From Hanleya hanleyi (taxonomy: Eukaryota > Mollusca > Polyplacophora > Lepidopleurida > Hanleyidae), in NCBI GenBank assembly GCA_036873755.1, contig JAVTVY010036890.1, positions 1 to 64,000 on the forward strand: 64,000 nucleotides of DNA, given 5' to 3'. The position numbers and the translations under genes were made by a program. Shown here piece after piece: positions 8,388 through 17,035 of the stretch (position 1 is the stretch's first letter; each line of letters begins with the position of its first letter). The notes beneath the pieces are model-generated. The model saw only the letters and a list, made by a program, of their open reading frames with translations. It was not told the origin of the DNA and did not search any database.

Positions 8388-8470
8388 GTCAGGAGTAGGA
8401 TTCGAACCTACGACAGCATTCGCCGACCAGCACTTAATACCGGCGCCTTAGACCACTCGGCCATCCTGAC
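8388..8470 (-). tRNA. tRNA-Leu (anticodon UAA)
   Basis: An 83-nt type II tRNA folds completely: acceptor stem GTCAGGA/TCCTGAC is perfect, A box TGGCCGAGTGG, anticodon stem CCGGT/GCTGG (two wobble pairs) with loop ATTAAGT giving anticodon TAA, long variable arm CGGC-GAAT-GCTG, and T arm GTAGG-TTCGAAT-CCTAC with B box. A run of eight T follows a few bases downstream on the - strand, a Pol III terminator. It lies 39 bp beyond the stop codon of the DNA polymerase gene, in the same direction, and before the zinc-finger gene. It decodes UUA leucine codons. Whether it is a host gene trapped in the element or belongs to the element is not decided. Confidence 0.9.
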
Positions 8471-8509
8471 TTTTACATTTGTGTATCAACAGTTATAGTT
8501 CGACATTGT

Positions 8510-11500
8510 TCACAAGTCCAAGTAGGTGGTGCTCACACCGTCGGCCAACACTTTTCGTTTCGGATAAAAGAAAGTAAAGGCGTCTCGTTGCTGAATGTAC
8601 GTCCGCATCTGGTGATCCACCACCCGAAATCCTCGGTTAGTGCCACTCGCACTGGCCTGGCTTTGCAGCACGTTCAAGTACAAGGCTTTGTCGATGTTGG
8701 GATCGCGCCGGCTCACTCCTTTGCAGCTAAACTTATTTTCCTCTCCGTCTCCTCCGTCTCCTCCGTAACAGTAATACGTCTTGGAGGAGAGCGCAATCAT
8801 AGCATCCCCACTCCACTCCAGCTTGAACAGGCCCGGCGTACGCTTATCGTACTGGTAATGATGGTCACGTCGAGGTAGCCACTGGTCCCGTTCCGCTTCA
8901 TACTGGGCCCGTAACTCCGGTTTCACCAGGGACTCCCAATCCGCATTAGAGACGGCCATGTAGGCCGAGTCGGTATCCATCTCCATGAGTTGCCAGTCTG
9001 ATGGATTAAAATAGACACCCATGAAGTCATAGAGAAACTGCAGCATCCTCAGCTTGGCCACCTGGTATACCATACATCCAATCTGCAGGGGTAAGTTGTA
9101 CCGGATAGTCTTCTTGGCTGAAGTGACTTCATAGGTGTCGTCATCGATGACCTCCACGGACCGAAACAGAGGAGAATTGACTTTTTTGCGGGCTTGGGCA
9201 GTAGTACAAATGTTCACGCTGACGTGCTTATCCTGGTTCGTAACTGTTTTTCCGTAATAACCATTGCCAGTCAACTTCCAACATTCACCGATGATGGCCT
9301 CACTCGGGTATTCATCACCTTGACGACGGGTCGACGTCACGATGTCGGCATTCTCCGCAAAACAAGCGTCGGGTACGTACTGTATCACTTGGTATATTTG
9401 AGTAATTTCCAAACCGTGGTTCATGTACCACTGCAGTAAGGGGGTGCCCAGCAAGATTTTCTCGGCCCACATACTACCAATCAACATCCGTCGAGGTTGA
9501 GGCAAACACTCGTGTTGCTCCGCATAGGTCCTCATGGTGTCCCCAATATCCGCCCGACCCACCAGCGTGTTCTTAAAGATGGGAGGGCACTGGGCGAAGC
9601 GAGGCTTGAGAGTGTCGGGAACATGTAAATCACATTCGACAAAGCCGTAGAGGTCCCCCGAACGAATGGCATCCAACATCTGTGGCAGACTCAGAAGTCG
9701 CCGACGACTCAAGGGGTACTCGCGCTCTTTTAGGAAACGTCGTAAATGGGGTAGGGCCTGACACATCGTGTGAAATTCACACTCCCACATTTCAATCAGA
9801 TGGAATCCTCTCTCTTTCACATAATCACCGTTCGCCACCACTTCTTCGCGTAATTCTTGCGGTGTTTTTCCACGTCGCTCGTTGAAGCGTCCAGCGCTGA
9901 AATGGCATTCGTGGCCCTGCCAATAGCAACCGTAAAATTGGAATACGGTGGGTGTGCTACCCACCAGGGCAAACCCATCGACGGGAAGTCGACGATCTCC
10001 TATGCGCTTCTCTGTGGCGTTGGTCTGGTGTCGTATATAAATGGCCCGTCGATAGGCTTCCCAATCCAACCACTGATCAGCCAGATGCTTGTAGGGTGTG
10101 CGTTGCGGTGTAAAATGCCGACCTTCCGCCAACCAACGTGTATAATGGCCACTGGGCATAGGTTGGGCCAGCGACCACAGGTACAAGGCATTGGCATCGA
10201 AACCGATGATCTTAGCACAGGGTTTTCCACTGGGGAGAGTAGTGACGTCCTTCTCGTGATAACGGTGAAAAATAAGACTCGGGCCGCCCACAATGTTCTG
10301 CTTTAGACAATCATGCATGTCTGCATCTTTTTGCTGTATCAGCGAGAAGTACGTAGCACACTCTTGAAAAAGATGGCGAAGCGCCAGACCCGGTAAACTC
10401 AAGCACTCCTTGAAGATGTCGACGTGCATTTGGCGACGAAAGAGTTGCACCATTTTCTCGGCCGCTTCCAGGAAAGGAACCACATCTAGGTTATTATACC
10501 ATATCAGGAAATCTCGCAAGGTCTGCATATGTTCATCGTTCCATACCTGCTGTAGTTCCCGGTACGTGTCTTCCGGACATTCCACTTGCTTCAAATCATC
10601 AAAGAAGGCGTGCCGGGGTGGCAACTGTGTTTCCTGCAAACGGTCGAGCGATGATATATACGTGTAAGGGAACCTCCCTTTGGTTTGTGCACAGTTATAG
10701 GCCTTGACCCACTGATCATAGCTACAATTAGGAGCTAAATAGTTCCGTACATCGAGGAAATGCAGTGATGTGGTAGTGAGGGCCATATGATTATTGATCT
10801 TCTTGATCACGGACTTGATGGTATTAGCCTGGGCCAAGTAAGGGTAGAGAAATTCCTTCACCATGTTAAGATCGTATCGCCCCGAGTTGAAGCCGAGCAC
10901 CGGTAACTGGCCTAGGTATTGTAGGAAGCGCACTTTCAATTTCTCCGCATACGGTTTCGGTAAAGGTACATCCTGCGACTGAATGGGTTCCGGCTCCTGG
11001 GTCTCTGACTCTGACTCTGACTCTTCATCGTCGCTGAACGATACACCGGGTATAGGAATGCGGTCGTCCAGTTGGTCCAGTACGTGCTGGAACTTGGCCA
11101 CCAACAATTCCGTACTAGCCGCACTGACTTGCTCTAAATACTCTATCATGCGGGTAATCAACTCATGGGAGTCCCCCGACGACACGAAGTAGACAGGCGC
11201 AGCGTCATAGCCGGGTACGTTGCTGGAAATACTGACACTCAGAGGAATATGGCGCTGCGTCCACTGCGTTTTTGCTGAGAACATGTCCATGGGCTCCAAC
11301 AGGGCCTCAAAATCGTAACACGCCCGGTAGGGAAAATAACGGTCCTCTTCCGGTATGATGATACCCTCATCGGCCAGTTCCTGGAAAATAGTAGGCGTAT
11401 TATGATACACTCCACCCGGATATACTCGCTTGACACTGTTGTCACAGATTTTCTCGTGGCGATGTAAGTTGTAAGACTGTTTAAACACACGATGGCATTG

Positions 11501-12430
11501 GGCACAACTGAAAGACTGAGCGTACTGGCTCATATTGTAGATGAGCGAAAAATGACTCACGCCATTGTCGTCGAACACATTGACTTTCATCGTAGCAGCA
11601 TACCATTCTGTTGAACGACGAACCAATTCAGCCACAAATGTATCCTCCTCCTCGCATCGTAATCGGTATACAAAGATATTGATGTTGAACAGTGTTTCTA
11701 CGTCATCCAAATTCTTGAACGGTACTCCACGGAAGTGCCGCTTATCCAAGTCTTGCTGGTGTAAATACTGTTCCCAATAGTCATTGGCCACTGTGTCACA
11801 AGCCCGGGGGTTACACTCGTCCACATGCACGGCCAAACACCGAAACAGACATTTCCGGTCTTTGTAGGGCCCATTTATCCCACGCGTTAATGCATACAGT
11901 CCGTGTCGATGAAGCAACCACGGGGGTAGTAGTACAGGAGCACCGATAGGATGATCTCTCATTTTCGTGACGAAAAATGTGACGTTGGTCACCATTTCCA
12001 CAAGCCATTGGGTATTGGGGCGTTGCAACCGGGCCCATTCCAATGGATCCAACGTAGTCAATTGGTCGATGAGTGGCTCCAGAGAAATGGCATCCGTCAC
12101 CGTGAACGGCTGATCAAACACATAGGTATTATTGCTGGGATAATAATACCGCAGCTGGTCCGTCTCCTTGTGCCGTAAAATGTACCCGAATGTGATATTC
12201 AACTTGAACGCTGTCACCTGATCTTTGAAAATGTTCTCGGCATAGGTAGACAGATACGTGAGGTCCTGCAGCCGAAAGTTATACAAGTCCAATAGACGAC
12301 GGTCACGGTGAAAACAATGGCGTATGGTAGCCCAGTGACGTTGATAAATGTCCCTGACACGCTCATCTTCAGGCAAGACTTCAACCGGAGGTGCTGCTGG
12401 GTCCCAGGGAAAATCTTCTCCACGTGTCAT
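8510..12430 (-). CDS. polB: protein-primed family B DNA polymerase (Polinton/adintovirus type)
   Basis: This is a 1306-aa uninterrupted frame from an ATG at 12430, with a TATA box about 100 bp upstream. Order: N-terminal domain (22-156) shared with the zinc-finger paralogues; a cysteine-containing region with KCLFRCLAVH (193-202); a C-x2-C-x12-H-x3-C finger (309-329); exonuclease motifs DFEA (373), FNSGRYD (514-520) and YNNLD (645-649); an acidic insert (466-482); palm motif A FDANALY (744-750); the YGCYW segment (833-837); motif B K-x3-NGYYG (1052-1060); motif C DTDS (1152-1155); and KTYY (1217). These are the catalytic residues of the DNA_pol_B_2 family, which primes from a terminal protein. 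All key acidic residues are present, so activity is plausible. It should replicate linear DNA in the nucleus. Neighbouring - strand genes appear to be part of the same element. Confidence 0.95.
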   Translation of the reverse strand: MTRGEDFPWDPAAPPVEVLPEDERVRDIYQRHWATIRHCFHRDRRLLDLYNFRLQDLTYLSTYAENIFKDQVTAFKLNITFGYILRHKETDQLRYYYPSNNTYVFDQPFTVTDAISLEPLIDQLTTLDPLEWARLQRPNTQWLVEMVTNVTFFVTKMRDHPIGAPVLLPPWLLHRHGLYALTRGINGPYKDRKCLFRCLAVHVDECNPRACDTVANDYWEQYLHQQDLDKRHFRGVPFKNLDDVETLFNINIFVYRLRCEEEDTFVAELVRRSTEWYAATMKVNVFDDNGVSHFSLIYNMSQYAQSFSCAQCHRVFKQSYNLHRHEKICDNSVKRVYPGGVYHNTPTIFQELADEGIIIPEEDRYFPYRACYDFEALLEPMDMFSAKTQWTQRHIPLSVSISSNVPGYDAAPVYFVSSGDSHELITRMIEYLEQVSAASTELLVAKFQHVLDQLDDRIPIPGVSFSDDEESESESETQEPEPIQSQDVPLPKPYAEKLKVRFLQYLGQLPVLGFNSGRYDLNMVKEFLYPYLAQANTIKSVIKKINNHMALTTTSLHFLDVRNYLAPNCSYDQWVKAYNCAQTKGRFPYTYISSLDRLQETQLPPRHAFFDDLKQVECPEDTYRELQQVWNDEHMQTLRDFLIWYNNLDVVPFLEAAEKMVQLFRRQMHVDIFKECLSLPGLALRHLFQECATYFSLIQQKDADMHDCLKQNIVGGPSLIFHRYHEKDVTTLPSGKPCAKIIGFDANALYLWSLAQPMPSGHYTRWLAEGRHFTPQRTPYKHLADQWLDWEAYRRAIYIRHQTNATEKRIGDRRLPVDGFALVGSTPTVFQFYGCYWQGHECHFSAGRFNERRGKTPQELREEVVANGDYVKERGFHLIEMWECEFHTMCQALPHLRRFLKEREYPLSRRRLLSLPQMLDAIRSGDLYGFVECDLHVPDTLKPRFAQCPPIFKNTLVGRADIGDTMRTYAEQHECLPQPRRMLIGSMWAEKILLGTPLLQWYMNHGLEITQIYQVIQYVPDACFAENADIVTSTRRQGDEYPSEAIIGECWKLTGNGYYGKTVTNQDKHVSVNICTTAQARKKVNSPLFRSVEVIDDDTYEVTSAKKTIRYNLPLQIGCMVYQVAKLRMLQFLYDFMGVYFNPSDWQLMEMDTDSAYMAVSNADWESLVKPELRAQYEAERDQWLPRRDHHYQYDKRTPGLFKLEWSGDAMIALSSKTYYCYGGDGGDGEENKFSCKGVSRRDPNIDKALYLNVLQSQASASGTNRGFRVVDHQMRTYIQQRDAFTFFYPKRKVLADGVSTTYLDL

Positions 12431-12439
12431 GCTTTCGTC

Positions 12440-12505
12440 TCATACAAGCGGATAGGCAAGCAGGCAGGCAGGCAAGTAGGCAGACAGGCTGGTCAGGTAG
12501 GTAGT
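12440..12505. repeat. GGCA-rich simple repeat in the polymerase leader
   Basis: Degenerate tandem GGCA/GGTA tetranucleotides fill the region between the polymerase ATG and its TATA box. Confidence 0.6.
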
Positions 12506-12526
12506 GCAATGTTCTAAAAATCGACT

Positions 12527-12535
12527 CCTTTTATA
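12527..12535 (-). promoter_or_regulatory. TATA box of the DNA polymerase gene
   Basis: On the - strand ACGTATAAAAGGAGTCG lies about 97-105 bp upstream of the ATG, directly between the gene and the 36-bp repeat array. It resembles the TATA boxes of the zinc-finger genes (TATAAAAGG). Confidence 0.7.
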
Positions 12536-12548
12536 CGTTTTTCTACAA

Positions 12549-13232
12549 GCCGCCATCTTGAATCCCACCACCCACCATCCACATGCCGCCATCTTGAATC
12601 CCACCACCCACCATCCACATGCCGCCATCTTGAATCCCACCACCCACCATCCACATGCCGCCATCTTGAATCCCACCACCCACCATCCACATGCCGCCAT
12701 CTTGAATCCCACCACCCACCATCCACATGCCGCCATCTTGAATCCCACCACCCACCATCCACATGCCGCCATCTTGAATCCCACCACCCACCATCCACAT
12801 GCCGCCATCTTGAATCCCACCACCCACCATCCACATGCCGCCATCTTGAATCCCACCACCCACCATCCACATGCCGCCATCTTGAATCCCACCACCCACC
12901 ATCCACATGCCGCCATCTTGAATCCCACCACCCACCATCCACATGCCGCCATCTTGAATCCCACCACCCACCATCCACATGCCGCCATCTTGAATCCCAC
13001 CACCCACCATCCACATGCCGCCATCTTGAATCCCACCACCCACCATCCACATGCCGCCATCTTGAATCCCACCACCCACCATCCACATGCCGCCATCTTG
13101 AATCCCACCACCCACCATCCACATGCCGCCATCTTGAATCCCACCACCCACCATCCACATGCCGCCATCTTGAATCCCACCACCCACCATCCACATGCCG
13201 CCATCTTGAATCCCACCACCCACCATCCACAC
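12549..13232 (-). repeat. 19 x 36-bp array with a YY1-type site in every unit
   Basis: Nineteen head-to-tail copies of a 36-bp unit start every 36 bp from 12549 to 13197, essentially identical except for the last base of the last unit. Each begins GCCGCCATCTTG; its complement CAAGATGGCGGC is the YY1/Pho consensus, oriented like the polymerase gene. The - strand also has GGTGGGTGGTGGG in each unit, which could form a two-tetrad G-quadruplex. The array ends 14 bp before the polymerase TATA box. Because 36 is divisible by three, several frames are open by chance with a 12-residue period; these are not genes. Confidence 0.95.
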
Positions 13233-13257
13233 ACCCCACGTGACCACAATACTCGCT

Positions 13258-13300
13258 TCTGATTGGCTGATGCGTGACGTCACAAAGGTCATATGCAAAT
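13258..13300. promoter_or_regulatory. CCAAT, CRE and octamer cluster
   Basis: Within 43 bp lie a reverse CCAAT box (CTGATTGGCT, near 13258), a perfect cAMP-response element TGACGTCA (13275-13282) and a perfect octamer ATGCAAAT (13293-13300). The cluster adjoins the distal end of the YY1-type array and looks like an enhancer for the polymerase gene. Confidence 0.6.
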
Positions 13301-13619
13301 TTCTGTGTCTCCTCCACATTTCCTCCACAAAACATGCCTAAATCCGGGGTCAATTTAGCTCAATTTACTCTTTATATACTACTTGCGGATCATTCAGGAT
13401 TCAAGGTAAATTAATAATGTCCAGTCCTTTATCTAAGTAGTTGAGTTTCAAGAAAAGCCGATCTTGGGATGTTTCGGTTATGTTCACTGGACGATACAAC
13501 CGAAAATACGCTATATCTTGACATACTTTAGTGATTTTGGGTGGTATTATGTCGCAAGTGCGTTCTCGAGCGGCTCTGCACATTCTATACGACTGGTGAC
13601 GTCACATGGACATCACCCG

Positions 13620-15005
13620 AGTCAAATTCTACCCCAAGAGAGCTTCAGTGGGAGACCATGCACGCGATATTTGGATCAGATATGGTCGCTAAATCGCTTA
13701 AACACTCCTCTGCGCACTCCTAAAATGCCCGCTTTCGCATCAACACCTCGAATGCACATGCTCACCATGACGTCACGTCCAGTCCAAACCACCCCAAGCA
13801 TCGTCCAAACACATCGATGCCCCCCAAAAGGCCATCTTTCTCTACTACTCTTCGAATGCGCATTCGAACCATGACGTCATTTCCAATCCAAAATATCCCA
13901 GTCGTAGTCTACTCCACGAGGGCATGAGATCATCCACAACACATTTAGAGCAAGGATGGTCACTAGATCGGGGAAACACGCCCCTTAGCACCCCTAAAGG
14001 CGCGGCGGAAGCAATTCAACATTGGGATAGCCAAATCGGGGTGGAATCGGAGAAATTTTCTGGGAAATTTTTGAAAATTTACCCTTCATTTTACGCAATT
14101 TGGCGCATTTTCGGAGAAGATTTTAAGTCTTTCTAACTCTTTCAAAGAGGGGGGGGGGGGGGGAATAATAATAATAAAAATCTACCCCAAATATTGGTGT
14201 TAAGATGAAATCATCTTTTCGTCAATTTAAGTCAAAGTCAACTTCTAACACCGAGTCTGCAACACGCTTAAAACTAAAGTGTTGAAACTTACTCGTAAAG
14301 TGTTGAAATAACCCTTTAAGTGTGAAATTTAAAACTAAATTTGAGATTTCAGACGATTCTCTACTGATTTTCGACACAATTCAAGGCATTTCAGTCACAA
14401 TTATGGGGGGACCAAAGTGGTGCTTGCCTCGCCCCTCTTTTCATATTGGGGGGGGGGTCCAACCCGGGCCTTTCTAATGAGTGCGCATGCGCACTAGTAC
14501 CTCCCAGCGAAAGTCAACCAACGGTCCCACCGTACGCTACAGCATGAGACAGATGGAACAAATATCCACACCCTATACTTTGCTCCACCAGAACAAAACC
14601 AAGGGGTCGATGTAAAGTCAGTTTACCGACTTTTTTGGCATTGTAAATTTTTCTGGATTTGTTTTCAGACCTTGTTTTGCATCCTCAAGCCAGTCATGTG
14701 ACCATTCTCGACGAGCGCTTCAAGTCGAGACCCTGCACGACCCCTTGGGACCAAGTAGGGCCCACCCAGTCCCATCTGATGTATTTTCCGTATGTTTGAG
14801 TGTAAATTCCGTTTTTCTGCATTTTCACGAAATCGAAGTTTTACATCCATCCATAATGTGGCCCAAAGTGACCTTGCACTGGGTGTGATCTTGACCCGAA
14901 AGTGACATTAGATCCGGAAGTGACTTAGACCGGACATGACGTCATTCGTGACGCCATAACCCTCCTCTACCTCAACAATACTATCAGATTTCGCCTTTAT
15001 ATACT
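13620..15005. repeat. diverged interspersed repeat, copy 1
   Basis: Ordered blocks of similarity to 40930-41560 include CCAAGAGAG.TTCA, ACCATGCAC, CACTC.TGC.CAC.C..AAATGCC, TTTCTCTACT, GTAGTCTACT, GCCAGTCATGTGACC and a TATACTACT end. Copy 1 is longer because of inserted low-complexity DNA. No coding capacity is seen. Confidence 0.55.
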
Positions 15006-15010
15006 ACTAC

Positions 15011-16477
15011 TCACGCATGTTTATTTACACATGACGATCAACCGATTAAGTAATTAACATTCTCCAAACTGTTAAACAAATAATATTGGAAATTCAGTGG
15101 ATTTGCATTGATTTATAAGCAATTTAACTTGGTTGAAGAAACTACAGGTCATAAATTGAAGAAAATCGAATCTTATTCACTCCTCTGTAGTCCTTCTCGG
15201 TTTCTCCGTTGAAATGTTCACGTTCGCAAGACTGACGTTCTTACAACTCATATTCCATCAAGCATAAAATCATGCAATTTGAACATAACGCAGTACATAT
15301 AGCCAGATCAACTGAACTTTTATTCGCTTCGGTCAGAACTAAATACCGGTAAGCGTGTAGCGGTATAATGTTTTCTAACTTTGCCTCCGTTTTAAAGTCG
15401 ACAGTGTTCAAGAAGTTATTCTAATTATTGAACTGTCATAAAATCATTTCCCGGGCGAAAAAATAAATAAATAAATAAAATAAAAATAAACAACTGACGC
15501 AAGCTTTTTTTTGTTTTGAAAACTATTTTGTAAGAATCTGAAATATTTAAGTATGCCTACCGGGTAATTCAGATCCAGTACTAGGCCCTACCTGTCATCA
15601 GAATCACAATTCCCTGAAATCCTGAACAGTTGATAAGATTGATAGAGCTGAGAATGCTGCTGGCCTGCGTTAGTTGTCTTTTGGTTGGTTGTCAATTTTC
15701 AGGATTTGCGCAACAAAGGCTGTAGATATAACAAATGATGTTTGCAGAAGAAATCTGTGCTCAACAAAACTGTCAATGATTCTCATTTGCAATTATCATG
15801 ACTTTTTCTCTGCTGTAAAAGTGAAAATTGAAGAAGAATATGCTAGAATAACAATATCCTACAGAGAGAATATTGCTATTCTTTATCATTTCTACGAAGC
15901 TAATATGAGTATGAACTTCAAGGCAGTTGACCACTACAGAAATTCAGTTTGTGGTGCCCTTACCCAAGGCCTTACATGGTCAATTGGTCTTTACATTTCA
16001 TCTGTGAATCCGATCAATAAGCAGTTTCCTTCAAAATCAATCTCTGTCATAGACCTAAATGTGTGGAACAATTGTTTTCTTTTAATTTGTTGTCTTTGAT
16101 TGAATAACTCAACACAACAAAGCAAAACGATCTGACTCTTTGTTCTTTTGTTCTATTTTCCTGTATTAAACTTCCCACCATTTCCTTTGGCTTTAGGCAA
16201 AATACATATTGCACAAGTAAGCAGTTTACCTGTTGATTTGATATGTAGCGATGCATGTCTTGTGGCATGTGTATTTGTTGGAGTGTGTGCCTTTTATTAA
16301 AGATGGGGAAATGTTTCAGATGAGTCCAGGTAGAATTTACTCGCAGCATAAATTTCGAGATATGATAGTATATTTATTTTATTTTTCTTAAAATTATCTC
16401 TGAAATAAATATTATGGGGAAATACTTCACCAAAATGGCTCACTATCGCACTTTGTGGGAAGCAAAGTGCTTGTGAC
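15011..16477. other. no confident gene; one unassigned frame
   Basis: AT-rich DNA. One + strand frame at 15674-16099 (141 codons) is preceded by a possible splice acceptor (TTTTCAG at 15697-15703) but has no recognised motif or likely partner exon. It is recorded as unassigned. Confidence 0.3.
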
Positions 16478-16894
16478 CACAGTTGCCTGGCCTGTAGGAT
16501 ATTGGATGGTCGGTGTCTACGTAATTATTTCCAATAAATTATGAAAATTAATAAATATTAAAAAAAAAAAAAAATTAAATCGATTTTTTTTTAAAATATT
16601 TTTTTAAGTGTATTTCTCTTTCATCTTTGGATAACAATTTTTAATTATCTACCATACCCTGCCCTCTGTGTCATAGGGTATGGTAGATAATTAAAAACTG
16701 TAGTAACTCGACTTGACATTGTAGGGAATGACTTCAATTGAGCCAAAGATGAAAGAGAAACACACTTAGAAAAAATATTTAAAAAAAAATCGATTTAATT
16801 TTTTTTTTTGGTAATATTTATTAATTTTCATAATTTATTGGAAATAATTACGTAGACACCGACCATCCAATATCCTACAGGCCAGGCAACTGTG
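16478..16894. mobile_element. hAT-like fold-back MITE
   Basis: A 417-bp near-complete palindrome starts CACAGTTGCCTGGCCTG and ends with its inverted copy. It is flanked by the perfect 8-bp direct repeat CTTGTGAC (16470-16477 and 16895-16902). Arms run to a central segment near 16669-16675, with about 60 extra bases in the right arm. The 8-bp target duplication and CA..G termini fit the hAT superfamily. It ends 141 bp before the PRPF18 start codon. Confidence 0.8.
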
Positions 16895-17035
16895 CTTGTG
16901 ACTGTGGTGCTGTGCTCACCCTATTTTACTGTGACAGGGGAGGTAAGTCAGGACAGCAGAACAACAACAACAACACCGGAACAAAGTATGGCCGTCGTTC
17001 TGTTTCTGTTTCGCTTTTGAGGAATTTGGGAAAAG

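Larger units (their letters stand above)
13233..15010. other. gene-free region dense in promoter motifs
   Basis: No supported gene. Perfect TGACGTCA elements occur at 13275, 13597, 13768, 13872 and 14937. A perfect 16-bp NRF1-type palindrome AGTGCGCATGCGCACT lies at 14480-14495. Two TTTATATACTACT sequences (13371 and about 14995) read as TATA boxes on the - strand. Poly-G tracts occur at about 14151-14163 and 14449-14457. Much of 13620-15005 is a diverged relative of 40930-41560. Confidence 0.6.

Noticed and set aside
12549..13232. CRISPR array
   Set aside because: Units are contiguous without spacers, and the DNA is eukaryotic.
12440..13353. Four long open frames on both strands, 250-280 codons each
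   Set aside because: They are periodic 12-residue readings of the 36-bp array, whose unit is divisible by three. No independent coding signal.
15674..16099. 141-codon frame as a gene
   Set aside because: No recognised domain, codon pattern uncertain, no partner exon; kept only as an unassigned note.
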